From CBDBUR01 sp965212075 (lineage in GTDB: Bacteria > Pseudomonadota > Alphaproteobacteria > JAPOUT01 > G958296285), in contig OZ243043.1 in assembly GCA_965212075.1 (NCBI GenBank), forward strand, positions 620,001 to 684,000: 64,000 bases of DNA. The letters are read 5' to 3'. The notes under the pieces are model-generated. The model was given only the letters and a program-made list of their open reading frames with translations, had not been told where the DNA came from and made no database searches. Every line of letters begins with the position of its first letter. Position 1 is the stretch's first letter. The translations under genes were made by a program, and so were the position numbers. Below, one piece after another: positions 17,638 to 25,889 of the stretch.

Positions 17638-18503
17638 GCCGCAGCGTCTATGTTAATGGAAGCTGGCGCGCTTATCATCAAGCGCGCATTCATATTGAAG
17701 ATCGCGGATTTCAATTTGCTGATGGCGTTTATGAAACTTGTGCGGTGCGCAAAGGCGTCGTGATTGATCTGCAGCCTCACCTCAGCCGTCTAGCGCGCTC
17801 GCTGGCGAAGCTCAAAATGGACTGGCCGGTAGCGCAGCGCGCCATGCCGCATCTCATTCATCAAACGATAGAGCGCAACCATGTTCGTGATGGATTGGTC
17901 TATATTCAAATCACGCGCGGCCATGCGCAGCGCGACCATATATTTCCGCTTGCGGCGAAGCCGTCTCTGGTCATCATCGCGCGGCATTTATCAAACGCTG
18001 CTAGGCGGGAGGGCATCAATGTCATCACAACACCCGACCTGCGCTGGCAGCTTTGTGATATCAAATCAACGAGCCTGCTTGCCAACGTGCTCGCCCGACA
18101 GAAGGCACGTGAACAAAATGCCCAAGAGGCTTGGCTCGTCAACGAACAGGGCATCATCACCGAAGGTGCGGCATCTAATGCGTGGATTTTCCACGGCGGG
18201 CGGCTCATCACCCATGCGCCCGACGCGGCGATTTTGAATGGAATCACACGATTGTCTGTCATTGAAATTGCGCGCGATCTGGCCATTCCGATTGAAGAGA
18301 CCGGCTTCACGCGCGCGCAGGCTTTAGCGGCTGATGAGGCGTTTATCACCTCATCGGTCGGCGGGGTTACCGCAGTGGACAGGCTAGACGGCCAGAAAAT
18401 CGGCATTGCTGAGGGTGCCATGACCCGCAGAATAACCCGCAAAATGACTCATAAAATTCGGGCCGCTTTTGAAGAAAAAATCCTTCAGCAGGTGAAAAAG
18501 TGA
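17634..18503 (+). CDS. Class IV aminotransferase, probably D-amino acid aminotransferase
   Basis: A 289-residue PLP-dependent fold-IV aminotransferase. The N-terminus matches D-alanine aminotransferases: VYVNGSWRAYHQARIHIEDRG followed by FADGVYE. The PLP lysine is in CDIKSTSLLANVLA and the cofactor phosphate segment is ITEGAASNAWI. D-amino acid aminotransferase, supplying D-glutamate or D-alanine, fits best, but branched-chain aminotransferase or aminodeoxychorismate lyase cannot be excluded. The ATG at 17634 is chosen over the upstream TTG because it makes an ATGA overlap with trkH. Confidence 0.85.
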   Translation: MSRSVYVNGSWRAYHQARIHIEDRGFQFADGVYETCAVRKGVVIDLQPHLSRLARSLAKLKMDWPVAQRAMPHLIHQTIERNHVRDGLVYIQITRGHAQRDHIFPLAAKPSLVIIARHLSNAARREGINVITTPDLRWQLCDIKSTSLLANVLARQKAREQNAQEAWLVNEQGIITEGAASNAWIFHGGRLITHAPDAAILNGITRLSVIEIARDLAIPIEETGFTRAQALAADEAFITSSVGGVTAVDRLDGQKIGIAEGAMTRRITRKMTHKIRAAFEEKILQQVKK

Positions 18504-18566
18504 ACCTGAATCTTATTTACTGATTCTATATTTTTGCTATATTTATGTTAATGAGGGAGGGGCATT

Positions 18567-18845
18567 ATGGGTGAAGATAAGGACAAAGAAGAAAAGGTCA
18601 AAGATATAGAATGTTCGTTTTTAGCTTATATGCACAAAAAACACATGCCGGTGACGGTATTTTTGGTGAACAGGGTGAAGCTGCAAGGCGTGATTGACCA
18701 TTTTGATATAAAAAGCATTTTGCTTGAGCGCGATGGCCATCGGCAGTTGATTTATAAGCACGCGATCTCGACGATCATGCCCGCAGAAAATATACCCCGC
18801 ATGGCAGATACTGACATAAATACTGATGTGGGAGCCAGCTCATAG
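18567..18845 (+). CDS. hfq: RNA chaperone Hfq with altered proximal face
   Basis: Hfq forms a hexameric ring that pairs small RNAs with mRNAs. The 92-residue protein has the Sm1 motif VTVFLVNRVKLQG and the Sm2 motif LIYKHAISTI. Aligned by eye to E. coli Hfq, K31-Q33-G34 of the distal face and K56-H57 of the pore are kept, but Q8 and D9 become Glu and Cys, and Q41 and F42 become Ile and Lys, residues that bind uridine-rich ends. Rim arginines 16-17-19 become His-Lys-His. A strong ribosome site gagggagggg lies at 18553-18562, and tatatt at 18538-18543 is a possible -10. Confidence 0.94.
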   Translation: MGEDKDKEEKVKDIECSFLAYMHKKHMPVTVFLVNRVKLQGVIDHFDIKSILLERDGHRQLIYKHAISTIMPAENIPRMADTDINTDVGASS

Positions 18846-20143
18846 CGCATCTTCCAAAAAGTCTGATTCTTCATCCGCGCCTTCCGGAGAGCAAGAATAC
18901 AGACCTGCGCTCGCTTGCCTCGCAGCTCGCCGAGATTGAAGGGCTGGCGCACGCCATTGATCTTGCGCCGCGCGCGGTTTTGCCGGTTGAGATCAAGACT
19001 CCACAAACGGCGACTTTGATGGGCACAGGCAAAGTAAAAGAGCTTCAAACGCGCATGGCTGAACTTGATGTTGAGCTTGTGATTGTCAATGCTGCTTTGA
19101 CTCCGAGCCAGCAGCGCAATCTTGAACGCGCTTGGCAGGTCAAAGTTCTTGATCGCACTGGCTTGATCTTGGAAATTTTTAGCACGCGCGCGCGGACAAA
19201 AGAAGCGCGGCTGCAAGTGTCGCTGGCACAGGAGGTCTATCAAAAAACGCGGCTCGTGCGCTCTTGGACGCATCTTGAACGGCAGCGCGGCGGCGGCGGC
19301 TTCTTGGGCGGGCCGGGCGAGCGCCAAATTGAATCAGACCGCCGTCAAATATCGGCGCGCATCATAAAATTGAAAAAACAATTACGCGCCGTGCGCCAGC
19401 GCCGAGAGCAAATGCGCGCCGCGCGGCAAAAAGCAGCCTGGCCGGTGATTGCTTTGGTCGGCTACACCAATGCAGGCAAAACCACTTTATTTAATCTTTT
19501 AACGAGCGCGGATGTTCCGGCACGCAACAGATTATTTGACACGCTTGATCCCAAAATGCGCGCGATGAGTCTGCCAAATGGCCAGCAGGCGATTTTATCG
19601 GATACGGTCGGCTTTGTGTCTGATCTGCCGCATGACCTTGTGGCGGCATTTCGCGCGACTTTGGAAGAGGTTAGCGCGGCTGATGTAATTGTTCATGTCC
19701 GCGATATTTCCCATCACGACAGCCTCGCGCAAAAGCTGGATGTAGAGAAGATTTTACACACGCTAAATCTCAGCACCGATGCACAAAAGATCATTGAAGT
19801 TTTGAACAAGGCGGATTTGGCGCATGAGATTTCTGAAAATAAGAATGGCGGGTCTCATCCGATTTTGCTCTCGGCGGCGACAGGTGCCGGTGTAGAATCT
19901 TTACGCGCGCGCATTGAGAACATTCTCAATGAAAAAAGGCAGCTGCGCCATTTTCGGGTTCGCCTGCTGCCCTGTCATCATGGTTCTGGTGCAGCCTCGG
20001 CGTTTCTATATGAAAGAGGGCAGGTGCTGCGCCGCAGCCACGATGATGAAGGCACCGCCATGCTGGACGTCGTTCTGCCAATTTATGCGGAAAGGGTTTT
20101 CAGAAAAAAATTCGGGAATATCCTCAACCTAGTTGAGGATTAG
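18842..20143 (+). CDS. hflX: GTPase HflX (start codon unclear)
   Basis: HflX is a ribosome-associated GTPase that rescues stalled or stress-damaged ribosomes. The G domain has G1 GYTNAGKTTLF, switch residues TLDP, G3 DTVGFVSDLP and the NKAD motif. Glycine-rich GGGFLGGPGERQIE precedes it, as in the family. The first ordinary start is TTG at 18980, but the frame is open from 18827 and encodes LILHPRLP and LASQLAEIEGLAHAIDL, which look like the normal HflX N-terminus. No ATG, GTG or TTG precedes this part. The start given is a placeholder (ATA at 18842 overlapping the hfq stop); CTG at 18863 and ATT at 18866 are alternatives. Confidence 0.9.
   Translation: MAHLPKSLILHPRLPESKNTDLRSLASQLAEIEGLAHAIDLAPRAVLPVEIKTPQTATLMGTGKVKELQTRMAELDVELVIVNAALTPSQQRNLERAWQVKVLDRTGLILEIFSTRARTKEARLQVSLAQEVYQKTRLVRSWTHLERQRGGGGFLGGPGERQIESDRRQISARIIKLKKQLRAVRQRREQMRAARQKAAWPVIALVGYTNAGKTTLFNLLTSADVPARNRLFDTLDPKMRAMSLPNGQQAILSDTVGFVSDLPHDLVAAFRATLEEVSAADVIVHVRDISHHDSLAQKLDVEKILHTLNLSTDAQKIIEVLNKADLAHEISENKNGGSHPILLSAATGAGVESLRARIENILNEKRQLRHFRVRLLPCHHGSGAASAFLYERGQVLRRSHDDEGTAMLDVVLPIYAERVFRKKFGNILNLVED
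20120..20140. terminator. Short hairpin in the hflX/transporter tail-to-tail overlap
   Basis: A perfect 9-bp stem with a 3-base loop (atcctcaac, cta, gttgaggat) spans the 3' ends of the convergent hflX and transporter genes. It is symmetric, so it could act on both strands. No run of T follows on either side, so it is not a textbook intrinsic terminator. Confidence 0.45.
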
Positions 20144-21503
20144 ACAGTTCGCTTTGCTCGAGCTTGGCGCGCATGATTTCCTGTTTCTGCTCGGTCAGCG
20201 GATAATTCCACATGAGCAGTCCGGCGGTAAGCCAGCATAGTCCGGGCAGAATGATATAAATCGCGAGCAGCAAATTAAGCGTCTCGGGTGAGTTTTCCGC
20301 CCGAGGCTGGAACGCGATCAAATCAAGCAAAGGGTAGGTGAGGCCGATGGACAGAGCAAGGCCGATCTTTTCAACCAGATTGAGCAGCGAAAAACATAGA
20401 CCCGTGCGCTTTTGTCCTGATTCGAGCTGGTCAAAATCGGCGAAATCGGCCATCAGCGCGCGGAGTAAAAATGGCCCGGCACCATAGGCGATGCCATAGG
20501 CCGTGAGCCAAAAAAATCCCAGCCAGAACATGCCGCTCGGCAGCAAAAAACCCGTCGAGAGCATCACAAAGGCATAAAGCACCGAGACCGTCAACGCGCG
20601 GTGCTTGCCGAAATATTTGCTCATCCAAATCCAAAAAGGCACAGCGATCACGCTGGAAACAAAATAAACCAGCAGCAAAAGGTTTCTATCTTCGCCGAGC
20701 ATAAAGACATAGGAGATCAGATAAATATAAAGCGCGCCGGTCATGCCCAGCGCCAAAGCAACCATCAGACCGGCCGCAAGCAGGCGGCGCAAGACAGCAT
20801 CTTTAGCAAAAAACCGTATCCCGGCCTGCCAATCAAGCCGCGCCACCGCGCTGGCGGGTGCTTTTTCCTGCGGCGTGCCGCCTAAAGTAATCAAAGCGCA
20901 TAAAGGCGTTGAGACCATGATGAACGTCCCCATCATCCAGACCGCCGAAACTTCGCCCTCAACCCCAAAAACCTCCCAGATCGCCGGAAGGGCGAGCACC
21001 ATAACCATGCCGGCAATGAGCGCCACCTCGCGCCAGCCTTGTATGCGCGCGCGCTCGTGATAATAGGGCGACAATTCCGCTCCCCACGACATATGCGAAA
21101 TGCTCGTCATCGTCGTCGCGATATAGATCAAGAACAGCCAGAAGCCCAGATAAAACGGCGTTGATGCGCCGCCGCTCGGGAGGAATAAATACCACGCGCA
21201 TAAAATCTGCAGCGGCACCGCGAGCGCAATCCACGGGCGGCGGCGGCCCCAGCGCGTCGGCAGATAATCGCTCAGCGCGCCAAAAAACGGATCGGTGAAC
21301 ACATCCCAAAAGCGCGCGATCATAAAAATCAAGCCGACCGCTGTCGCGCCAATCCCCAATTCGCTCGCGTAAAAGGGCGGCAGATGCACCACAAGAGGCA
21401 GACCTAATGCCGAAATCGGCAGCGCCATAAACGAAAATGAGCCAATCTGCCAGTTGGATAAAGATGCTTTTGGCGTCTGCGCCTGTTGTGGCTGTTTACT
21501 CAT
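20124..21503 (-). CDS. MFS transporter of the GPH (glycoside-pentoside-hexuronide) type
   Basis: A 459-residue membrane protein with about 12 predicted helices. The N-terminal third has the MFS_2/GPH features: an aspartate-containing helix IARFWDVFTDPFFGALSD followed by a basic loop RWGRRRPWI. This type usually imports sugars or glycosides with Na+ or H+. The substrate cannot be read from the sequence, and some distant members act on lipids. It has its own 148-nt upstream region containing a large inverted repeat, and its 3' end overlaps hflX by 20 nt. Confidence 0.85.
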   Translation of the reverse strand: MSKQPQQAQTPKASLSNWQIGSFSFMALPISALGLPLVVHLPPFYASELGIGATAVGLIFMIARFWDVFTDPFFGALSDYLPTRWGRRRPWIALAVPLQILCAWYLFLPSGGASTPFYLGFWLFLIYIATTMTSISHMSWGAELSPYYHERARIQGWREVALIAGMVMVLALPAIWEVFGVEGEVSAVWMMGTFIMVSTPLCALITLGGTPQEKAPASAVARLDWQAGIRFFAKDAVLRRLLAAGLMVALALGMTGALYIYLISYVFMLGEDRNLLLLVYFVSSVIAVPFWIWMSKYFGKHRALTVSVLYAFVMLSTGFLLPSGMFWLGFFWLTAYGIAYGAGPFLLRALMADFADFDQLESGQKRTGLCFSLLNLVEKIGLALSIGLTYPLLDLIAFQPRAENSPETLNLLLAIYIILPGLCWLTAGLLMWNYPLTEQKQEIMRAKLEQSELSNPQLG

Positions 21504-21570
21504 GATCCTCCCAAATCATCTTATCCGAAATCATCTTACCTGAAGCGTTATAAGGGATATATCAAAGATT

Positions 21571-21658
21571 CGTATAATATATATTATGGTGAATCAGAGA
21601 GGTGCAGATAAAGCCCAGTCTAGGGCCTATAATAATTCACCATAATATATATTATACG
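21571..21658. repeat. Perfect 24-bp inverted repeat with 40-nt spacer
   Basis: The left arm at 21571-21594 begins cgtataatatat, and the right arm at 21635-21658 is its exact reverse complement over 24 bases. The 40-nt spacer includes cagagaggtgcag and a tctaggg segment. The right arm overlaps the stop codon of the PhnP-like gene, and the left arm lies 68 nt before the transporter start. No target-site duplication flanks it and no T-run follows the hairpin on either strand. Confidence 0.97.
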
Positions 21659-22461
21659 TAGTTTGGGAAATCCAGCACCATGCCGTCATAGGCCGGCTCG
21701 ATGCCGTCAGGCAGTTCGCGCTTGAGCGTCTGGTAGTCCAAATCAATATGCATATTGGTCAACACGCCGCGCTGCGGCTTGACTCGGGCGAGCCATTCAA
21801 GCGCGCGCTCAAGGTGCGCATGGGTCGGATGAGGCTGGTAGCGCAAAGTATCCACGATCCAACATTCAACACCTCGGAGCGCGCTGAAGCTGGCTTCAGG
21901 CACTTCCACAACATCGGGCGCATAGGCCACCGGCCCGAAGCGGAAGCCCAGCGCATCCACCGAGCCGTGATGGAGCAAAAATGGCTCAAACCCAATATCG
22001 CCGCCGGGGCCGGAGATTTTACCCGACTCGGCGACCTGCAGCTCGTGGAGCTTCAAAAACTCCATATAGCCCGACCCCTCAATGGCTTGAAAGCAATAGC
22101 TGAAGCGTTTTGTCATGATGGCGGCGGTGGCTTTGTCCATATAGACATCGACACTCTGCCAGCGATTGATGAAAAAAGCGCGCAGATCATTGATGCCATG
22201 GGTCTGGTCGGCGTGGTGGTGGGTGTAGAGGACGCCGTCGAGCCAGTCCACGCCCCTGCCCAAGAGCTGGTCGTAGAGGTCAGGGGATGTGTCCACGAGA
22301 ACGCGCGTCGCTTCCCCTGCCCCATTAAAGCGCTCAACGAGGATGGAGCAGCGGCGGCGGCGGTTTTTCGGCTCTTGAGGATCACACGCGCCCCAGTCGC
22401 CGCCAATCCGCGGTACGCCGCCGGAGGAGCCGCAGCCCAAAATCGTGACTCGCAGGCTCAA
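21652..22461 (-). CDS. PhnP-like metallo-beta-lactamase-fold hydrolase
   Basis: A 269-residue metallo-beta-lactamase-fold protein of the group near PhnP phosphodiesterases and RNase Z-like enzymes. It opens with LGCGSSGGVPRIG, and the metal motif is YTHHHADQTHGI (HxHxDH). A later His in LLHHGS, D in YAPDVVEVP and H in MHIDLDYQ complete likely metal ligands. Relatives commonly sit directly after tatD in alphaproteobacteria, and it does so here with an ATGA overlap. Cyclic nucleotide or phosphodiester hydrolysis is the family expectation, but the substrate is unknown. Confidence 0.85.
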   Translation of the reverse strand: MSLRVTILGCGSSGGVPRIGGDWGACDPQEPKNRRRRCSILVERFNGAGEATRVLVDTSPDLYDQLLGRGVDWLDGVLYTHHHADQTHGINDLRAFFINRWQSVDVYMDKATAAIMTKRFSYCFQAIEGSGYMEFLKLHELQVAESGKISGPGGDIGFEPFLLHHGSVDALGFRFGPVAYAPDVVEVPEASFSALRGVECWIVDTLRYQPHPTHAHLERALEWLARVKPQRGVLTNMHIDLDYQTLKRELPDGIEPAYDGMVLDFPNYV

Positions 22462-23276
22462 ACCGGCTTCTCGGCGCGTGAAGTGCGTGAAGCGCGGGAA
22501 AACAGCCGGAAAAAATTATCGGAAGTGATTTTGGCCAGCTCCGGCGCGGGGATGTTTTTGAGCGCGGCGATATAATCAGCGGTTTTGGCTACAAAAGCCG
22601 GTTCATTGCGCTTGCCGCGATGAGGCACAGGCGCCAAATAAGGCGCATCGGTCTCGACGAGCAGCCGGTCGGTCGGCAGATCGCGGACGATCGCCTGCAA
22701 ATCCTGCGCGTTCTTGAAGGTCACAATCCCCGATATGGAGATATAAAGCCCAAGGGCTAGCGCCGTTTCGGCTAGCTGGCGGCCTGCGGTGAAGCAATGC
22801 ATCACCGCCGTGAACGCGCCCCGCTCCATTTCTTCGGTGAGAATGCGCGCGACCTCCTGATCGGCGGCGCGGGCGTGGATGATGACCGGCAGGCCTGTGC
22901 GGCGCGCGGCTTCAATATGGACGCGAAACAGCTTTTCCTGCAGCGCAGCCTGCTGAGCGTCGCGGTAAAAATCAAGGCCGGTCTCGCCGAGCCCGACGAT
23001 TTTTTTTCTTTGTTTGGAGTCATTTTGCTCGACAATCTGAACTAATTTATCGGCGTCAAGGTCGGCATGATCCCCGACCTCATTCGGGTGAACGCCGACA
23101 GAATAAACCACCTGTTCATAATTGGCCGCGATCGCGGCGATCTCTTTGATCTCGTCGAGCCGTGTGCCGATGCTGACCATGAGGCCGACCCCAGCCTCTC
23201 CGGCGCGCGCGACAACCCCGTCCAGATCGTCGCTGAAGCTGCTGAAATTTAAATGGCAATGGCTATCAACGAGCAT
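22458..23276 (-). CDS. TatD family metal-dependent deoxyribonuclease
   Basis: A 272-residue TatD-family hydrolase, an amidohydrolase-fold metal enzyme linked to DNA 3' exonuclease activity and DNA repair. Metal-binding segments are DSHCHLNF at 4-11, GETGLDFYRD, the IHAR segment, MHCFTAG and ETDAPYLAP near the C-terminus, all as in the family. It lies 1 nt after metG and overlaps the PhnP-like gene, a usual alphaproteobacterial order. E. coli TatD is not part of the Tat machinery despite its name. Confidence 0.92.
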   Translation of the reverse strand: MLVDSHCHLNFSSFSDDLDGVVARAGEAGVGLMVSIGTRLDEIKEIAAIAANYEQVVYSVGVHPNEVGDHADLDADKLVQIVEQNDSKQRKKIVGLGETGLDFYRDAQQAALQEKLFRVHIEAARRTGLPVIIHARAADQEVARILTEEMERGAFTAVMHCFTAGRQLAETALALGLYISISGIVTFKNAQDLQAIVRDLPTDRLLVETDAPYLAPVPHRGKRNEPAFVAKTADYIAALKNIPAPELAKITSDNFFRLFSRASRTSRAEKPV

Positions 23277-23277
23277 A

Positions 23278-24870
23278 TTAATCCTTCTTATATCTGGGAA
23301 AAAGCGGTGCCGGTGCAGGCAGTTTCTTTCCGGGTTTTAATATATCAAGCAGTGAAGCAAAATCTCGTTTATCCTCATCAACAGCCAGATAATCCAGTAA
23401 TTTTTTCATATCATTGGGCATAAAGGGCTGCAATAAAATAGCGGCTTGGCGCAAAACATCAATGACTATGTAAAGCACATCGCCTTGAGTCTTGCGGTCA
23501 GTTTTCGCGAGTTTCCAAGGCTCGTTTTCAGTAAAATAGAGATTAGCTTTACTAATAAAACCAAAAACAATTTCAAGGGCTATATCTGGGTGGTCAAACT
23601 CCATTGAATCACGCACTCTAGATAATAAATCTAAAACGCCGAAAGTTACTGTCGATCCTGCAGAGGTCTGTGGAAGAAACTTCGTGATGTAATTTCCTTC
23701 AGGTAATCTGAACGTCAATGGTGAGACACGGCTTATAGAAGGAATTCTGCCATCCCAGTCTTTCTGGAGCATCGTCAGTGAGCGCTGAGCGAGATTGCCA
23801 AGATTATTGGCGAGATCAGCATTGAGACGGTGAATGATCTGTTGGTCGCCGCATATTCCATCAGCGCCGAAAACGACTTCACGTAATAGAAAAAAACGGA
23901 ATGGATCAACGCCATAGGTTTCAGCCAGTTCAAACGGATCAAGCACATTGCCGAGTGATTTTGACATTTTTTTGCCCTCCCCAGTCAAGATCATGCCGTG
24001 AGCAAAAATAGATTTGGGGAGAGGCAGGCCCGCCGACATCAAAAAGGCCGGCCAATAGACTGTATGGAATCTTAAAATATCTTTGCCGATAATATGAAGG
24101 TCGGCAGGCCAAAAACCTCCTTTATTTTCATCAGGGTATCCGATAGCCGTTAAGTAATTTGTCAAAGCATCCAGCCAGACATAGACGATATGTTGATCAT
24201 CTTCTGGCACTTTCACGCCCCAATCAAAACTGGAGCGCGAAATGGATAAATCTTTCAACCCGCCTTTGACGAAAGAAATGACCTCATTGCGTCGCGTTTC
24301 GGGCTGGATAAAATCAGGATGTTTCTTATAATAATCCAGCAGTCTATCTTGATATTCTGACAATTTAAAAAAATAGCTCTCCTCTTCAACCCATTCCACT
24401 GGCGCGCCGGAAGGCGTCGCCCAGTCGCCCTGTTCGTCTTTGACAAGCTCGCTTTCGGTATAAAACTCTTCCTCACGCGGCGCATACCATCCGGCATAAA
24501 CACCTTTATAAATATCTCCCTTTTTTTCTATTTCGTTCCAAATATGCTGCACCGCGCGATGATGTTCTTTCTGCGATGTCTGGATAAAATAATCATAAGA
24601 AATGGAAAAATGATCGCACATCGCCTTGAAAAGCTGGCTGAGCTGCCCGGTCAGCTCCTGCGGCGATTTGTTCTGCGCGCGCGCCTCGCGGTAGATTTTT
24701 TGCCCATGCTCATCGGTGCCGGTGACGAAATAGACCTCATAGCCGTCAAGCCGCTTGAAGCGCGCAAAGGCGTCAGCCGCGATCGCCTCATAGGCATGGC
24801 CGATATGCGGCGGCCCGTTCGGATAGGAAATCGCCGTCGTGATATAAAACTTTTTCTTTGATGCACTCAT
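23278..24870 (-). CDS. metG: Methionyl-tRNA synthetase
   Basis: MetG charges tRNA-Met. The 530-residue protein has the HIGH signature in PPHIGHAYEA near residue 20 and KMSKS in GKKMSKSLGN around residue 300, an alpha-helical anticodon-binding domain, and no C-terminal EMAP-like tRNA-binding domain. Instead of zinc-binding cysteines, the connective peptide reads YAPREEEFYTE, as in zinc-free alphaproteobacterial forms. Most of the gene is visibly AT-richer than tatD and holB. It overlaps holB by ATGA. Confidence 0.96.
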   Translation of the reverse strand: MSASKKKFYITTAISYPNGPPHIGHAYEAIAADAFARFKRLDGYEVYFVTGTDEHGQKIYREARAQNKSPQELTGQLSQLFKAMCDHFSISYDYFIQTSQKEHHRAVQHIWNEIEKKGDIYKGVYAGWYAPREEEFYTESELVKDEQGDWATPSGAPVEWVEEESYFFKLSEYQDRLLDYYKKHPDFIQPETRRNEVISFVKGGLKDLSISRSSFDWGVKVPEDDQHIVYVWLDALTNYLTAIGYPDENKGGFWPADLHIIGKDILRFHTVYWPAFLMSAGLPLPKSIFAHGMILTGEGKKMSKSLGNVLDPFELAETYGVDPFRFFLLREVVFGADGICGDQQIIHRLNADLANNLGNLAQRSLTMLQKDWDGRIPSISRVSPLTFRLPEGNYITKFLPQTSAGSTVTFGVLDLLSRVRDSMEFDHPDIALEIVFGFISKANLYFTENEPWKLAKTDRKTQGDVLYIVIDVLRQAAILLQPFMPNDMKKLLDYLAVDEDKRDFASLLDILKPGKKLPAPAPLFPRYKKD

Positions 24871-25889
24871 CGCGCCGCCTCGAGTGCTAGAAATATGTTC
24901 ATCGCGGCCTCAGAGCGATCCATGTTGAGGCGCTGGCGGGTTTGAATGATCTCGCTGACTTTGCCCCATAATTTTAATCCTTCATCCAACTGCGCGCTTT
25001 GGCTGACTTGGCTGCGCGTGCCCGAAGCAATCCAGTCAAGCATCAGATCGCAAAACAGGTCATATTTTTTTTGCTCTTTATCCGAAAGGCTGGCGCAGAA
25101 ACTTTGCACCGCAGGGAAGTCCATCTGCGGCAGCGCGGCGACGAGCTTGCGCAGGTCGCGGTAAAGTTTGAGCCCCTGCCCTTCGGCAAAGGCCAGCGCG
25201 CGGCCCGGGCAGCCATGCGCAACGCGGATCGCAATATCCATATCCGGCTTTTTGATCTGCGGCATGAAAGTTTTGACGACGCGCTCAACCTCTAGGTCGG
25301 GCAGAGGTGCGAGCTTCAAGCGGCGGCAGCGCGAGCGGATCGTCGCCAAGAGGCGCCCCGGATGATGGCAGACCAAAAAAAACACCGCATGGTCAGGCGG
25401 CTCTTCAAGAAGTTTCAACAAAGCATTGGCAGCGTTGAGGTTGAGATTATCGGCCGCGTCAATGATGCAGAGCCGATATCGCCCCAGCGCCGGACTTTTA
25501 GAAAAAAAACTCTGCACCGCGCGGACATCATCCACAGTGATGGTCGCCGTTTTCTGCTCAGCCGCCGGCGCGACAGATAAAAAATCAGGATGGCTCATCG
25601 CCAAAGTCAGATGCCAGACTGTGCTTTTTTTATCAATCGCAAGCCCCGCGCCTGATGATGCGCCATCCGCAAGCAAAAACCGCGCCGCGCGCCATGCCAG
25701 AGTCGCCTTGCCCAAACCGCGCGGCCCTTCAATCAGCCACGCATGATGCAATCTGTCGGATCTCAGCGCATCCAGCATGTGCTGCTCGCTTTTCTGATGC
25801 CCAAAAAATAAATCATGGGCATAAGGCGGCGGAAAGGCCTCTTCAGCCTCCTCTTCGGTTTTCTTCTTCTTCTTCGGCATTCTAGGCAT
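24867..25889 (-). CDS. holB: DNA polymerase III delta-prime subunit
   Basis: HolB is the delta-prime subunit of the clamp loader. The 340-residue AAA+ protein has a P-loop-like GPRGLGKATLAW, a DDVRAVQ segment, IDAADNLNLNAANALLKLLEEPP and RSRCRRLKL, all typical of the family. The chosen ATG at 25889 overlaps the tmk stop (TAATG); a TTG at 25907 and an ATG at 25880 are alternatives. The N-terminus carries an unusual stretch of five lysines followed by many Glu residues before the AAA+ domain begins. Confidence 0.9.
   Translation of the reverse strand: MPRMPKKKKKTEEEAEEAFPPPYAHDLFFGHQKSEQHMLDALRSDRLHHAWLIEGPRGLGKATLAWRAARFLLADGASSGAGLAIDKKSTVWHLTLAMSHPDFLSVAPAAEQKTATITVDDVRAVQSFFSKSPALGRYRLCIIDAADNLNLNAANALLKLLEEPPDHAVFFLVCHHPGRLLATIRSRCRRLKLAPLPDLEVERVVKTFMPQIKKPDMDIAIRVAHGCPGRALAFAEGQGLKLYRDLRKLVAALPQMDFPAVQSFCASLSDKEQKKYDLFCDLMLDWIASGTRSQVSQSAQLDEGLKLWGKVSEIIQTRQRLNMDRSEAAMNIFLALEAAR

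Noticed and set aside
21571..21658. Intrinsic terminator or complete insertion sequence
   Set aside because: There is no T-run, the loop is 40 bases, the element is 88 bp with no transposase frame, and no target duplication flanks it.
23278..24870. Loss of a zinc knuckle in MetG as a parallel to Tgt
   Set aside because: Zinc-free MetRS connective peptides are ordinary in alphaproteobacteria, so this is not evidence of zinc loss.
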